Origin: Symsagittifera roscoffensis
Lineage: Eukaryota; Xenacoelomorpha; Acoela; Convolutidae
Assembly: GCF_963678635.1 (NCBI RefSeq)
Contig: NC_087069.1
Span: 27,454,303-27,518,302 of the forward strand
Reading direction: 5' to 3'
Length of the DNA: 64,000 nucleotides
Positions 43,001 to 50,419 of this stretch are shown here, piece by piece. The notes under the pieces are model-generated. The model did no database searches. It saw only the letters and a list, made by a program, of their open reading frames with translations, and was not told where the DNA came from. The translations under genes were made by a program, and so were the position numbers. Positions within the stretch are counted from its first letter, which is position 1. Every line of letters starts with the position of its first letter.

Positions 43001-45223
43001 GGTCATCATTAAGATTTCTGTCATCTTAGTGTTTTTATAGTCATGTGTATTTAGTGAATATGCTTTTCGAACTAGTGTTTCGATTCTTACTGCTATTTGC
43101 TTGATGGTTTCGTTTGGTAATCTGCGAATTTCATTACATAAAACTCTTTGTTGTTGTTTGTTTCTTTCGGAGTCAAACATTTTTGAAAATTCTTGTGTAA
43201 ATCTTTTCCAGTTTGATTTTATTTCTTGAGGTAGTACTGAAAACCATTTTTGGGCTGCGCCATCTAAGGTTGTTTGTATCAACGCTGTGCGTCGATGTAT
43301 CCAGTTTTGATGTAGTGGCGTGTTAATTGGTTCAGGTCCAATATTTAAAATTAAATTTGCTGTTACTGCATTTAAGTAATCTTCTACAGAGTATTCAGGG
43401 TCTGTTCCTGTGAAAACCATTAAGGGTTTATTTGATGTTATTGATGATCCACCCATAAGGTATGGATTCATTGTCATTTGTAATGATTCAGCTGCATTTG
43501 GCATTTGAGAAAAATTTGAAAGTTGGTTTCTTGTTATTTCATGTTGTTGAAGATAATACGGGAGTGGTATTTCATTTTGCATTTGTGATGGTTGATACGA
43601 GTGTGTAGTCATTGGATTTTGTTGTTGAATTGGTTGAAAAGATTGTATATTAATTGGATTTGGTTGTTGAATTGGTTGTTGATATTGTGCATCTATTGAT
43701 TGTGGAGAAAAATTTCTATGGTTTGTACGTGTTTTCTGTATTCCTTGTCTACGATATTCTTGAGTATTTGGTGCAAATATATCTGGTTGTAAGAAATCTT
43801 CATCTGAGGATAAATAATCCATTTGATAAGATGTTTGTTTTTTATTTTTATTTTGTTGAAAAAATGGGTAATTTTCACTGCGATCCTGTGGAGGATTTGG
43901 TTGAAAATTTGTGGAATTATATTGGGCCGTTGGGTTATCCCAGTTTCGAGGTTTTGTATATTGATTAAAATTTCTTTGTGGTTTATAATTTGTTTTTGAT
44001 GGATGTGTATAATTATAATTATGGTCTGCAAAGTTGTTTCTAGTGAATGTTTTGCGTGTTTTTGATGGTATTGTCATGGGTTTGTATGTTTGGTAATCCA
44101 TATGTGAATATTTAGGGGCAACCGAAGGTTTAACGGTTGATTGTAAGGTTACCTGTGTTTGTGAAGGATTTGTATTTCTTGGTGTTGTTAAATTTGGGCG
44201 TATTGGTGAAATACTTTGTTGTGTAGTTGTTGTGTGTACAATTTCTTCATTTATGAAGTGTGATGGTGTCTGGATATCTTGTTGAGTAAGATTCCTAGTT
44301 CCATTGAGGTTTTCGTTGTGTATGACTGTAGAGTTTAAACTATTATTTTGTGTATCGGGTAAAAATGTATTATAGTTTAATGGTGTTGCATCAATTGTTA
44401 ATGGTATTACTCTTACGTAATCTCTTATGTAAGATATTGTACCTATTGCTTGACTTGAGATTGATTGTGGAAAGCTTATAAATGCGGGATGAGACCATTC
44501 GGGGTCCCAAACATAATCTGATTGTTCTGTGATAGCGGTATCATCGTTCGAATTTTGGGGTCTAAAATTTTTTCTTGCTTGTGCAATTAAATCAATATTG
44601 TGTGTAAAATAATCTATTATGAACCATGCTAAAATTTTTTGTAAATCGTGTTTGGTATGTTGTGAAACGTCGTCTTTCGTGAAATTTTCTTTAATGATGT
44701 TTAAATAACTAGAGAGTAGTGTGATTTCATGTCGTACTTTCAAATGTTTGGATGTTTCTGTCGGTGAGACATTTGTTAGTGGGAGTTCATTTTCTAATAT
44801 CGAAATATAACTATATATTATTGCGAAAACTTCATTGGTGAATATGGAGTTTGCTCTTTGTGAGTTATGGTATTGGATGCTTTTTATATATTCTGAAAAA
44901 ACTTTTGAAAATTCTAAATCAAGATCGTCTGTTTGAATAGTATATGTTCTATTATTATGGTTTGGGGAAGTGAATTCTATAGAGTAGATTCCATACTGCT
45001 GTGTTATGTTGCATATATCTTTTAGATAGTGATCTATGATTTGTCTTTTGATTTTTACATCGGGGAACTCTGTTTTACATGGACTGATTCCGGGTTCAAA
45101 TAAATTTACGAGTAAATTTTGACAAAATATGTGTTGTCCTCTATCAGTATCTGCGTCTACTATAAAAGGAAAGATTTCATCATCATCTGGAGTTTCGTCA
45201 CCTGGGGTGTGCGTTGAACTCAT
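37001..45223 (-). CDS. gag-pol: Gag-Pol polyprotein (Ty3/Gypsy)
   Basis: 2740 aa in one uninterrupted frame, so no gag/pol frameshift is needed. Order: a long N-terminal Gag region without known domain (~1-590); capsid (~598-800); CCHC zinc knuckle C-X2-C-X4-H-X4-C at 842-855; Arg/Asn/Tyr/Ser-rich linker (~890-1080); retropepsin with DSGA at 1229; reverse transcriptase with YLDD at 1737-1740; RNase H with the MCDAS aspartate at 1886; integrase with an HHCC finger beginning ~2249, Asp 2321, Asp 2381 and Glu 2417 (DX35E), and a GPY-type module ~2592. All catalytic residues are present. Gag is unusually long. The start overlaps orfA by 26 bases. It makes virion structural proteins, copies the RNA and integrates the DNA. 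Confidence 0.95.
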   Translation of the reverse strand: MSSTHTPGDETPDDDEIFPFIVDADTDRGQHIFCQNLLVNLFEPGISPCKTEFPDVKIKRQIIDHYLKDICNITQQYGIYSIEFTSPNHNNRTYTIQTDDLDLEFSKVFSEYIKSIQYHNSQRANSIFTNEVFAIIYSYISILENELPLTNVSPTETSKHLKVRHEITLLSSYLNIIKENFTKDDVSQHTKHDLQKILAWFIIDYFTHNIDLIAQARKNFRPQNSNDDTAITEQSDYVWDPEWSHPAFISFPQSISSQAIGTISYIRDYVRVIPLTIDATPLNYNTFLPDTQNNSLNSTVIHNENLNGTRNLTQQDIQTPSHFINEEIVHTTTTQQSISPIRPNLTTPRNTNPSQTQVTLQSTVKPSVAPKYSHMDYQTYKPMTIPSKTRKTFTRNNFADHNYNYTHPSKTNYKPQRNFNQYTKPRNWDNPTAQYNSTNFQPNPPQDRSENYPFFQQNKNKKQTSYQMDYLSSDEDFLQPDIFAPNTQEYRRQGIQKTRTNHRNFSPQSIDAQYQQPIQQPNPINIQSFQPIQQQNPMTTHSYQPSQMQNEIPLPYYLQQHEITRNQLSNFSQMPNAAESLQMTMNPYLMGGSSITSNKPLMVFTGTDPEYSVEDYLNAVTANLILNIGPEPINTPLHQNWIHRRTALIQTTLDGAAQKWFSVLPQEIKSNWKRFTQEFSKMFDSERNKQQQRVLCNEIRRLPNETIKQIAVRIETLVRKAYSLNTHDYKNTKMTEILMMTLTPQLRKIAIKKRASHPSSIREPDLDFRKLVDKLEQAEITMKLEETENLKLQYVNKIETTSTNINNIQESETDLVEKITEILNIYEKNPNFKGKPSFKKWCNYCRRYGHSISECRQKQQDSQNKPQKYKEPNKSFYQYMKKDQNLPNKTVHSNNSSGKPLPNNTNYTRNQSPYNSSYRGRSPERRNTYNPSQNHYNRPNSRNNYSRSNSNTQRFVSRSNSQSRNNYYPNNQSRNSSYNRNRNYSYNRNRSYSNNRNQNYPNNRSRNNSYNRSNYNRPNNNYQNRSRNNSQNRHPSYNNRYRNYSQSPHRNNNHYNNSNNRHRSSTPKHQRQINQVQANPETTSDPPGIDDTVTDTLQLNQINCTSSDSESDTENTLDINMIKVENDYESVIYEQPFPSHIYENQSQILQNHYTTPINSTPTTQETNEINTTNQTNKNTKTKCLNTNHIYQNIQKEQPKEKIWTIPFLLESPRNKEFQPPDLEIDFLIDSGAESNIINIPTWNEIKILHPKLTPLETSSKLATAQGSTLINYGKIQLFLLPTRTMEQSKILNKPFKQIFHITDIKYNIIGIPFISKYIPTINILNSKILIKDKYTKTKETSLTFFQRLNKQPPFFSKFYPIFNQQRKHLKPLSGNIYNFSIKQVHQYDKAQNKQKFYMSDFEFKPIHKFFKITISSIKYLKNSNSDIISLHVYNNTPYQVTLPLGLLGYCETNATISPIHEKAYRVNNILQLLDICQSTILNEELSINNIISNENRNTDYFTKTPYFKPTFNISNYTEDQQKFLTMFNFQHSQITQDEFEKLAKQLIQYSSVYATSKFDVGKISSSLHLPLKPDAVFKKQRASKVPIHLHDKVNRLLDILEQYNIISPVNKEEQPKGNTFINPVIILAKGESLKIVLDARYLNSLIDESKCNWPIEPIQVILTKINGKYFTTADMNSAYNQMPLDEQSRRLTQFVIGNQQYEFNRLFYGISIGPAAFSAFMSKIFRPLILKKNAITYLDDVFMQSQTKDEMFKVLETYHQILQNENLKAAPDKSHFFLTRVKFLGHNIERKTITPLKSRIDAIQKLQPPTNKKKIQEFLGMLNFLSKYVYKMQLYLRPFYNILRQQNNFEWNTEHQTRFEEIKKLLTEQISNTIPDPDQPFYAMCDASNFGIGAALLQSHNGTNKMNLISANSRLFTQAELRLSTLMRECTAIIYTLTEYEFLILGSKHPTVLFTDHKPIIFLFTQKSNPNHRVYRFQLILMKFPNLHIVWTAGKNLALPDTLSRNTPPELLTRKTTVEIPKNIKFYLAENETSPRLECKYAVKTDIEQSQINNLQHFPLYLDCQNNHYEVDLLGTSTFKPIPYSQWIKNNTQQKRTKQHLPKKDHFPLIEKEDLTDKINLSGPQTNDSKYTINQVFDLHDPLDTIPLSKLEIENIFLPPTETITISTLKQYQNLDPVIRQLKSWHKYKTKPIKADSTILGNKTLLRYFRKFNNTTINENTDLLEYNLNESTVPCLPISMILIAFNISHTQNIKGHSGSEKTYSNFIQNFYFPNAPIWIKVLCNDCIVCQLNKPYPNQKQIAQKQDFKGQSLYFNHRISFDTKGPISPSSEGNSYIMVIVDAFTHYVALNPVPHCNAYYAYTTLYEHWIAKFGLPEILVTDNGTEFINNEIITLCHLYNIKHKPRTSHAPWTNGLVEGMNRSLQEYLRCIINGNDTKYTEWSADVKLFPLAYNSQITTTLGMSPYEMVFNQKPRKPIMFTANSHKNAQGYCQPTKDSICYNLPLHTHDEDHFHHPQILKLASGTHTEWILNRDKKHNEIYQKITKKLLQRQNINEQINSRFTPASDLKIGTFVLIPNFNTQKGISKKLQPLRKGPYQIIAKPTDVTYKIIDSNKKEIVQHRNNLLPYYPKEYALRELTQLYSFTGLKIIQNEPHLKNTEQNDNPTENQNTKPIATKNNTQNHKESPKQRKNRKMTEQIIPQEEIDKSEHRKTTRLRNQPRKNYKMFIPQSKILKKVEFKK

Positions 45224-45665
45224 TTTTTCGTTCGATGACTGTTAATATGTAATTATTAATGTGTCGAATTGGTTGATTCCAATTGTATAAATGTACTGGT
45301 TTGTGTTTGTACTGTTTTTTTATTCTTCTTTTTCCTCTTTGTGATGAATTTGAAGTTGTTTCTGAGTCAGAAAAATATAATTGATCGTGAAGTGGGTAAT
45401 TTTTATCTATTGATTCTTTTAGTTTGTAAAGTTCGTCTAAACTGTTGGTTTCTGATTCTGAAAATGCGTTTCGATTTTTTGAAAATCTTCTTCGTGTTAT
45501 TTGTCTTTGTTTCGTTATTATTTTTCTTTTTAGTGTTTGTCGTTTTGTTCGAATGTATCCAACTGTTTGTGTATGAGGTGTGATTACAAGGTCGTATTTT
45601 TTGTTATCTATTTCACAATTGTGTAAAATGATTGTTTGTTTATTTCCTAGGTTTTTAAATGACAT
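45198..45665 (-). CDS. orfA, basic 155 aa protein upstream of gag
   Basis: First gene after the leader. Residues ~39-65 are dense in Arg and Lys (TRRRFSKNR), and a second basic patch lies near 115-128 (GKRRIKKQYKH), with an acidic Ser-rich stretch between. This is the look of a nuclear-localising RNA-binding protein; functional analogy with retroviral Rev/Tat-type regulators is speculation. It ends 26 bases inside gag in another frame, so gag must be reached by leaky scanning, reinitiation or a separate mRNA. Copy 1 keeps the homologue with a one-base deletion. Confidence 0.75.
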   Translation of the reverse strand: MSFKNLGNKQTIILHNCEIDNKKYDLVITPHTQTVGYIRTKRQTLKRKIITKQRQITRRRFSKNRNAFSESETNSLDELYKLKESIDKNYPLHDQLYFSDSETTSNSSQRGKRRIKKQYKHKPVHLYNWNQPIRHINNYILTVIERKNEFNAHPR

Positions 45666-46181
45666 AAGGTTTAGGATGACGGATGCAAAAGGTTGTTAAA
45701 TGATTTCTATTTTCCTAAACTGTTAGTTCTTACGATTTTTTGGTTAGCTTAACCTGGGTCTATTTGTTCAGGGTTGGAGAGAAAAGTATATCGATTCCGA
45801 AGAATGATTTTTACTTTCTCGTGACTAGTATAAGCTAAGGTGTTAACTTACTTAATCTTACTTAGGGGTAGTGATTGTGTTCAAGGGTTGGAGAATAGTA
45901 AATCGATCCACAAGGTTCAGGTATAATTAGAACGCGAGTAGTTCGTTAGATACTATTTTAAACTTACTAAGTCTAAGATTTATCCTGGGTCTGGTAAGAG
46001 GGGGGATCAAGTGAAGGATGAATAACCGAAGTTCTTCACTGTTTATCCTAATTTGAATGATTAGTTTTGTTTAAAAATTTCTATTAGTCTTGGGTCTTTA
46101 GAAAGGGTTGGGTAGTGAATCGACGTTTGAGGTCGTTAGACACTAATTAAGTGGGTGGGGGAGAACAAAGTTGTTCTGTTT

Positions 46182-46206
46182 GATCCAAGGATAAGCCTTG
46201 ATGATC
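46182..46206 (-). promoter_or_regulatory. leader stem-loop 1
   Basis: GATC-CAAGG-ATAAG-CCTTG-AT-GATC: a 5 bp stem plus an outer GATC/GATC pairing with an AT bulge. An identical 25-mer is repeated 60 bases away at 46242-46266. Both exist in copy 1 with a changed loop (ATAGG) but intact stems. Confidence 0.6.
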
Positions 46207-46241
46207 AAATTTAAAATGTAATGAAGTAGAAAATGATTTAA

Positions 46242-46266
46242 GATCCAAGGATAAGCCTTGATGATC
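46242..46266 (-). promoter_or_regulatory. leader stem-loop 2
   Basis: Second identical 25-mer, start-to-start distance 60 bases in both element copies. A paired hairpin arrangement is typical of retroviral packaging/dimerisation signals; that role is inferred. Confidence 0.6.
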
Positions 46267-46595
46267 TGGTTTTAAAATTAAGTGACTTTAAGTTTTAATG
46301 AGGTTTTAAATTTGTGTAAAGGAAAGATTTAGTATTTTATGATATTAGTGAGTTGATGATTGCTGTTATGTTTTAGGTGATGAAGCTGGAACAACAGGAT
46401 GATTTATGATTACTAACCATTTATTGTCATGCTACTAATTTTTATTTTTATTTTCCAATAAATATTTTTCAAACATGTTTTGTATAATACTGCAGAATTT
46501 TAGGAAAACGATCTTAGATCTTTTTATCAATCGTTATTGTATAATATTAATTTTGTTTAGCGCCTGAAATGATTTTGAAGATTTACTTCAAGGTT

Positions 46596-46829
46596 TTATG
46601 TTTGCAAATGGAAATCTAAATTCATTGCAAGTAGTATTCGAAATATAAAAGTTTGTTCTGGCTTTTGCCGAACTATCATGTAACTATACGGCAAGTTTCT
46701 ACTTTGTCGTATGTCGTCTTTGGTTCGATGTCTTCTTCCAATTCCGGGTAGTTCTATTATGGTTCGGAATATTGGCTCGGATCTATTGAGTCGGAGAGAC
46801 ATTTCAATTAAATTATTGTCGTATAACAT
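46596..46829 (-). CDS. small leader ORF (77 aa), unrecognised
   Basis: Open from an ATG 72 bases downstream of the primer-binding site. The middle is basic (GRRHRTKDDIRQSR). No homologue survives in copy 1 because that part of the leader is missing, so conservation cannot be tested. It may be an upstream ORF affecting orfA/gag translation, or chance. Confidence 0.25.
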   Translation of the reverse strand: MLYDNNLIEMSLRLNRSEPIFRTIIELPGIGRRHRTKDDIRQSRNLPYSYMIVRQKPEQTFIFRILLAMNLDFHLQT

Positions 46830-46900
46830 TTTGTAAATGTTTTTGTCTAATTTCTAATCTAATTTTGGTTAATTCTAATCTAATAAGGTCTTGTTCGAGA

Positions 46901-46915
46901 CTTATGGTCGCACCA
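46901..46915 (-). promoter_or_regulatory. primer-binding site
   Basis: Two bases after the end of the 5' LTR the sense strand reads TGGTGCGACCATAAG. It begins with TGG, complementary to a tRNA 3' CCA. The implied tRNA 3' end is CTTATGGTCGCACCA; I cannot name the tRNA. The site is absent from copy 1. Confidence 0.6.
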
Positions 46916-46917
46916 GA

Positions 46918-47325
46918 TGAGTTAGGACTGGTGTGTAACTCATAGAGTAATTTCGGATAGGGTACACCGTCTGCTCGTCACGCTATCTTATTTTCGGCCG
47001 GATAGATTCGTGCAACTTCTTAGTCTAATACCGATCCTAATCTTACTCTTATACTATCTAGTCTCAGGTTGTTTAACTAGTCTCTGCTAGGCTCAATAGA
47101 TCTAGGGTATACTGGTTTATTGCGGCTGCTGAAGTGCTCGGGAGAGTCCAACTAATTTCTAAGTTAAATTCAAATCTCTCTGGTGCTGAAATTACAAGTA
47201 ACTTCAGCACTTACAAATAAGTGGGTTGTTAGTTAGATGGATCATGATTGGTTAATATTAAATACTTTACATTGGTAAAACATTTAATTTATCCAATCAT
47301 AAAATATAGTTTAGATCAGGTTCCA
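46918..47325 (-). repeat. copy 2 5' LTR
   Basis: 408 bases, reads identical to 28424-28831. It serves as the promoter of the element; the exact start site is not visible. Followed on the plus strand by AAAG (47326-47329), the second target-site copy. Confidence 0.95.
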
Positions 47326-47329
47326 AAAG
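47326..47329. repeat. target site duplication, right (AAAG)
   Basis: Matches 28420-28423. The unoccupied site would read TTTTTAAAGGTAGAAC. Confidence 0.9.
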
Positions 47330-47832
47330 GTAGAACACCTTATGAGCATTGAAACTTACATTTTAATCGTAACTTACATGTTACTCACATCTTGTAACTT
47401 AATTTAACTTACATATTACAGTTTCATTGTCTTGACCTATAATATTGAAAAACAATCAATTATAATTGATTTGCAATGGTTTTCGATGCCTTAGTGAAAA
47501 AGAGCAATTTAATCCATTTTTCACTAATTTAATTGTTTAATTTTCATTTTATAGACACTGACAATGAAGTTCAGATTTGATCAATTTTTATCAAAAGGAT
47601 TCGAGAGCAGGTCGAGAGGATTCTTAGAAAGATAAAGCAAAGATGCTTTTCGCTTCCAAATCTCCCATTGGCTACTAGGTCCATGTTGACTACATTGGCT
47701 ACTTGTTGAAATTCTAATTTATCTCAATTTAGAAACTTCCAATACGAAAAAAAAAAACATATTAAGAAAAACAAGCAAATACAAAGAAAACAATCAAATA
47801 CAGAAAAAAAAACTAGTTTGGTGTTTTCGACT
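47330..47832. other. spacer between retroelement and Polinton
   Basis: AT-rich, with several degenerate AACTTACAT repeats at 47345-47430 and long A runs near 47750-47815. No gene seen. Confidence 0.6.
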
Positions 47833-48019
47833 AGATGTGTTGGAGCAAAAGCGGTTGGGGTGAGACGCCCAAATATTAACATAGGCTATAGAGTGTCCGG
47901 TCCTCACCCTTTGTAATAATATAGGGAGTAGATTTCCCATGAGTTAAGATTAGGGCTTCAGGGTTTTAGATGGTAAAGTGGTAAGTTTCGAGACAATTTT
48001 TGGCGCTCATTTTTGCCAA
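47833..48019 (+). repeat. Polinton left terminal inverted repeat
   Basis: About 190 bases matching the reverse complement of 59395-59583 with indels. The match ends at TTTTGCCAAT. It is short compared with intact Polintons (several hundred bases or more), so some may be lost. Confidence 0.7.
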
Positions 48020-48225
48020 TACAGCAATGATAAGAATCCAAACGGGAATGTTTAAAATCCTATGCATTCTGATGTGATAGTTTTCTTGATGGTTATCTTC
48101 AGATGTTAAGTTTCAGAAAAAATTCAATTTTTTTTGCAGTTAAAATTTAAAGTTTGATTAATAAAGCCAAGTATTGAACTTAAACAAAAAAATTCTCAGA
48201 CAAATATGACAAATTTTTAACAACA

Positions 48226-48600
48226 AATGTTAGCCCCGTGGTCAGCGAGGACGCTAAAATACGTTTAAAATTTTTTTAATGTTTGTTTATTTAAGCGAGG
48301 TAGTGGACGTAAGCAAAAAATTAATCATACAAATAGGTCAATGGTGCAACAACATGTTACCCCCCGTGGTGAGTGAGAACGCTGAAGTAAGTATGCGAAT
48401 TTCATGCTTGTTTAATTAAGCGAGATAGGGAACGTAAGCAAAAGTTTCTCGTACAATTCAGTCAAAATTGCAACTCCAGATGTTAAACCCCCACGGTGAG
48501 CAGTGACGCCGATTGCCGTAAACAAACTTTCTCGAAATATCACTTTCGTTTTCTTAAGCGTGAGAAACAATTAGTGTAACAGGTGGGCTAAATTTTGGCA
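48226..48600. repeat. three ~125 bp tandem repeats near the left end
   Basis: Each unit has ATGTTA, then CCCCGTGGT(G/C)AG, then GACGCT, then TTAAGCGAG.TAG, then ACGTAAGCAAAA, then TACAA and TCAA. Units start near 48226, 48351 and 48476; the third is most diverged. Non-coding. Confidence 0.65.
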
Positions 48601-49099
48601 ACAACAGAAAAATATTGAAATTCCTTCGCTCAGTTGTAAAACTAGAAACTGGTTGCCAGTTGAATTTTTAATTTTTCATTTTCCACTTCTTACATCGCCA
48701 TCTTTATTCACCGCAATATCGCATCTTTCTTTTTTTTCAATTATCAAATCACACCACAAATCTTTAGAAGTTAACTCTGACAAAATTAATAAAAAATATT
48801 TAATATGTGGATCTTGGATATTCATTGTGTATACATCTTTCCCTTTGAATAATTTTTTTTAGAAAAATTAATGTTGAAGCAAACAAGAATTATCTAGAAA
48901 AACTTCCTATTCAGACTTATTGTTATAATTAATCACATTCAGTTTACTTTTTTATATTGATTTAGTGCTCCTAGTTTAAAAAATTAAAAAGAAGAGATGC
49001 TGAATGCATTGCGTAAAAACAACACAAATTATTAGCTTTTTGAAGTTTTTGAAGACGTTTTTGCTTTATGAGGATAAAAGCCAATGGTTTTAAAAGCCA
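48601..49099. other. Polinton spacer, nothing recognised
   Basis: AT-rich. A 69-codon plus-strand open stretch is low-complexity. I see no feature. Confidence 0.5.
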
Positions 49100-49672
49100 T
49101 TATGTTGTTAAAATAAACTTCTCAATTGCAGTATGTAGCAGGTTGTGTATATAGGTTAATTGGGTTTCTGGTTCCTCATCTGATTCATACTCTAGTTTTG
49201 ATTTATGTACAAATTTTTCTTTTTTAAAAGCTTCAAACAATCTTCCTTTGAATAATTGAAGCTTCAAACTGATGTGGGTATCATGCATATCCAAACAAAG
49301 GTTACGGTTCGTCTCAAATTCAAACTCAATACTGCTTTAATTTAGAGAACTACTGGGAAAAACGTCTTGTGGGTAAGATGACAAAAATGTGTCCTAGAAT
49401 GGGAATTCATCAAAAATTTGTACACGCTCTGTTCGAAAAATGAATACTCAGTTTTTTTTTGTTAAAAACGTCTTTGCGAGAGCGACTGGTTTTCGATCTA
49501 ATTTTTCGAGAAACGGTTCTTCTAGTTCTAGTCCTGGATTCATTTTTTCCAGCTCCCAACTGTTTTCAAACTGTTCTTGATCCAAACTATTTGCAAATAC
49601 TTTGGGTTTTTTTTCGTCCACTAACGACTTCTCCAAACTCTGGTGCTGCAGTTTTAAATAAATCTGCTCCAA
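49100..49672 (-). pseudogene. duplicated 5' part of the capsid region
   Basis: Two pieces: 49672-49448 (74 aa; PFLEKLDRKPVALAKTFLTK) and 49294-49100 (64 aa; SLKLQLFKGRLFEAFKKEKF). Both are homologous to pieces at 51931-51632 and 51560-51324 in the same order. This is a second, truncated copy of the capsid gene start and the preceding open region, lying downstream of the protease. The function of the first piece is unknown. Confidence 0.55.
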
Positions 49673-49798
49673 ATTTTTTTGCAGCTGGGACTATGTATTT
49701 TTAATAATGGGTATTGCAATTCTCCCAAGTTTTTGTGCAAGAGCTCCAAAACTTCTTACACGCTATCTTGCATGTCTAGAAAAAACAGGAAAAAAATC

Positions 49799-50038
49799 CT
49801 AATTTTGATCAACATTTCGTTTGAAGTGTATTTCAAAGAACCACCAAAGAAGTAAAATTTTGTCCAATCGAGCAATCTTGATCCAATGTGCTCCTCTATC
49901 ATTGCTTGGATCTGAAACGCTTTTTGCAAAAGAGTAGTTTGTTCGTTGACGAACTTTATCAGAGGTATTAGATCCAATATACCTAAATCTGAGCTCAGGA
50001 ACTTTTTCAATATCTTGCAAAATTGAAAAAATATCCAT
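49799..50038 (-). pseudogene. adenain-like cysteine protease remnant (Polinton PRO)
   Basis: 79 aa beginning MDIFSILQDIEKV. The segment SDPSNDRGAHWIKIAR has the D-P-S/T-N..G.HW pattern around the active-site His of Polinton/adenovirus-type maturation proteases. The downstream Cys-containing half is not readable in frame; homology may continue in other frames toward 49700. In live elements this enzyme matures capsid proteins. The decayed capsid gene lies immediately upstream on the same strand. Confidence 0.55.
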
Positions 50039-50419
50039 ATTTCCAATTGTTTGTTGATTTACATCTAAAAATAAAGAAATTGATAGTTTGATAGTGCAAT
50101 TTAGGATGAAAAACTAGGATTGATGACTTACACAAATTTTTGCGCTGAATCAACAAAGTCCCATACACAAGTCTTATGTACTGGACGACGCTTATTGAAC
50201 ACTGTTTTACATCTTGGTTGTAAAAATATCTCGGTTTTTCAATTTGGCAACATTCATTGCCGAGTTTTTCTGAAGATTTAAGTCTGAAGAAAAACAAAAT
50301 AGATAGAAAAGAGACAAAGATAATAGAAAGTACCAAAAAACTACAAATTTTTAAAGGAACTGAAAAATCAAAAAAAAATTGCGACTGTTCCGATTTTGTC
50401 AATTTGAACAATCGATAGT

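Larger units (their letters stand above)
45666..46917 (-). other. copy 2 5' leader
   Basis: 1.25 kb between the 5' LTR and orfA. From the LTR it holds the primer-binding site, a 77-codon frame (46596-46829), twin stem-loops (46182-46206 and 46242-46266), three degenerate GGGTTGG...ATCGA repeats (near 45772, 45885 and 46105) and two sense-strand donors, GTAAGA (45856-45861) and GTAAGTT (45845-45851). The last three kinds are conserved in copy 1. Packaging, dimerisation and splicing signals are the expected content. Confidence 0.7.
28424..47325 (-). mobile_element. Ty3/Gypsy-class retrovirus-like element, copy 2 (apparently intact)
   Basis: An 18,902 base element on the minus strand. The 408 base LTRs at 46918-47325 (5') and 28424-28831 (3') read as identical to my eye, start TG and end CA, and are flanked by AAAG on both sides (28420-28423 and 47326-47329). 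It encodes seven open frames without a visible break: orfA, gag-pol, orfB, orfC, orfD, env, orfE. Identical LTRs, intact frames and a perfect target duplication point to a very recent insertion. It is much larger than typical Gypsy or errantivirus elements (5-9 kb), mainly through the long gag, the accessory frames and the 3' region. The integrase (DX35E, GPY-type C-terminus) and RT order place it in Ty3/Gypsy. Confidence 0.95.
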
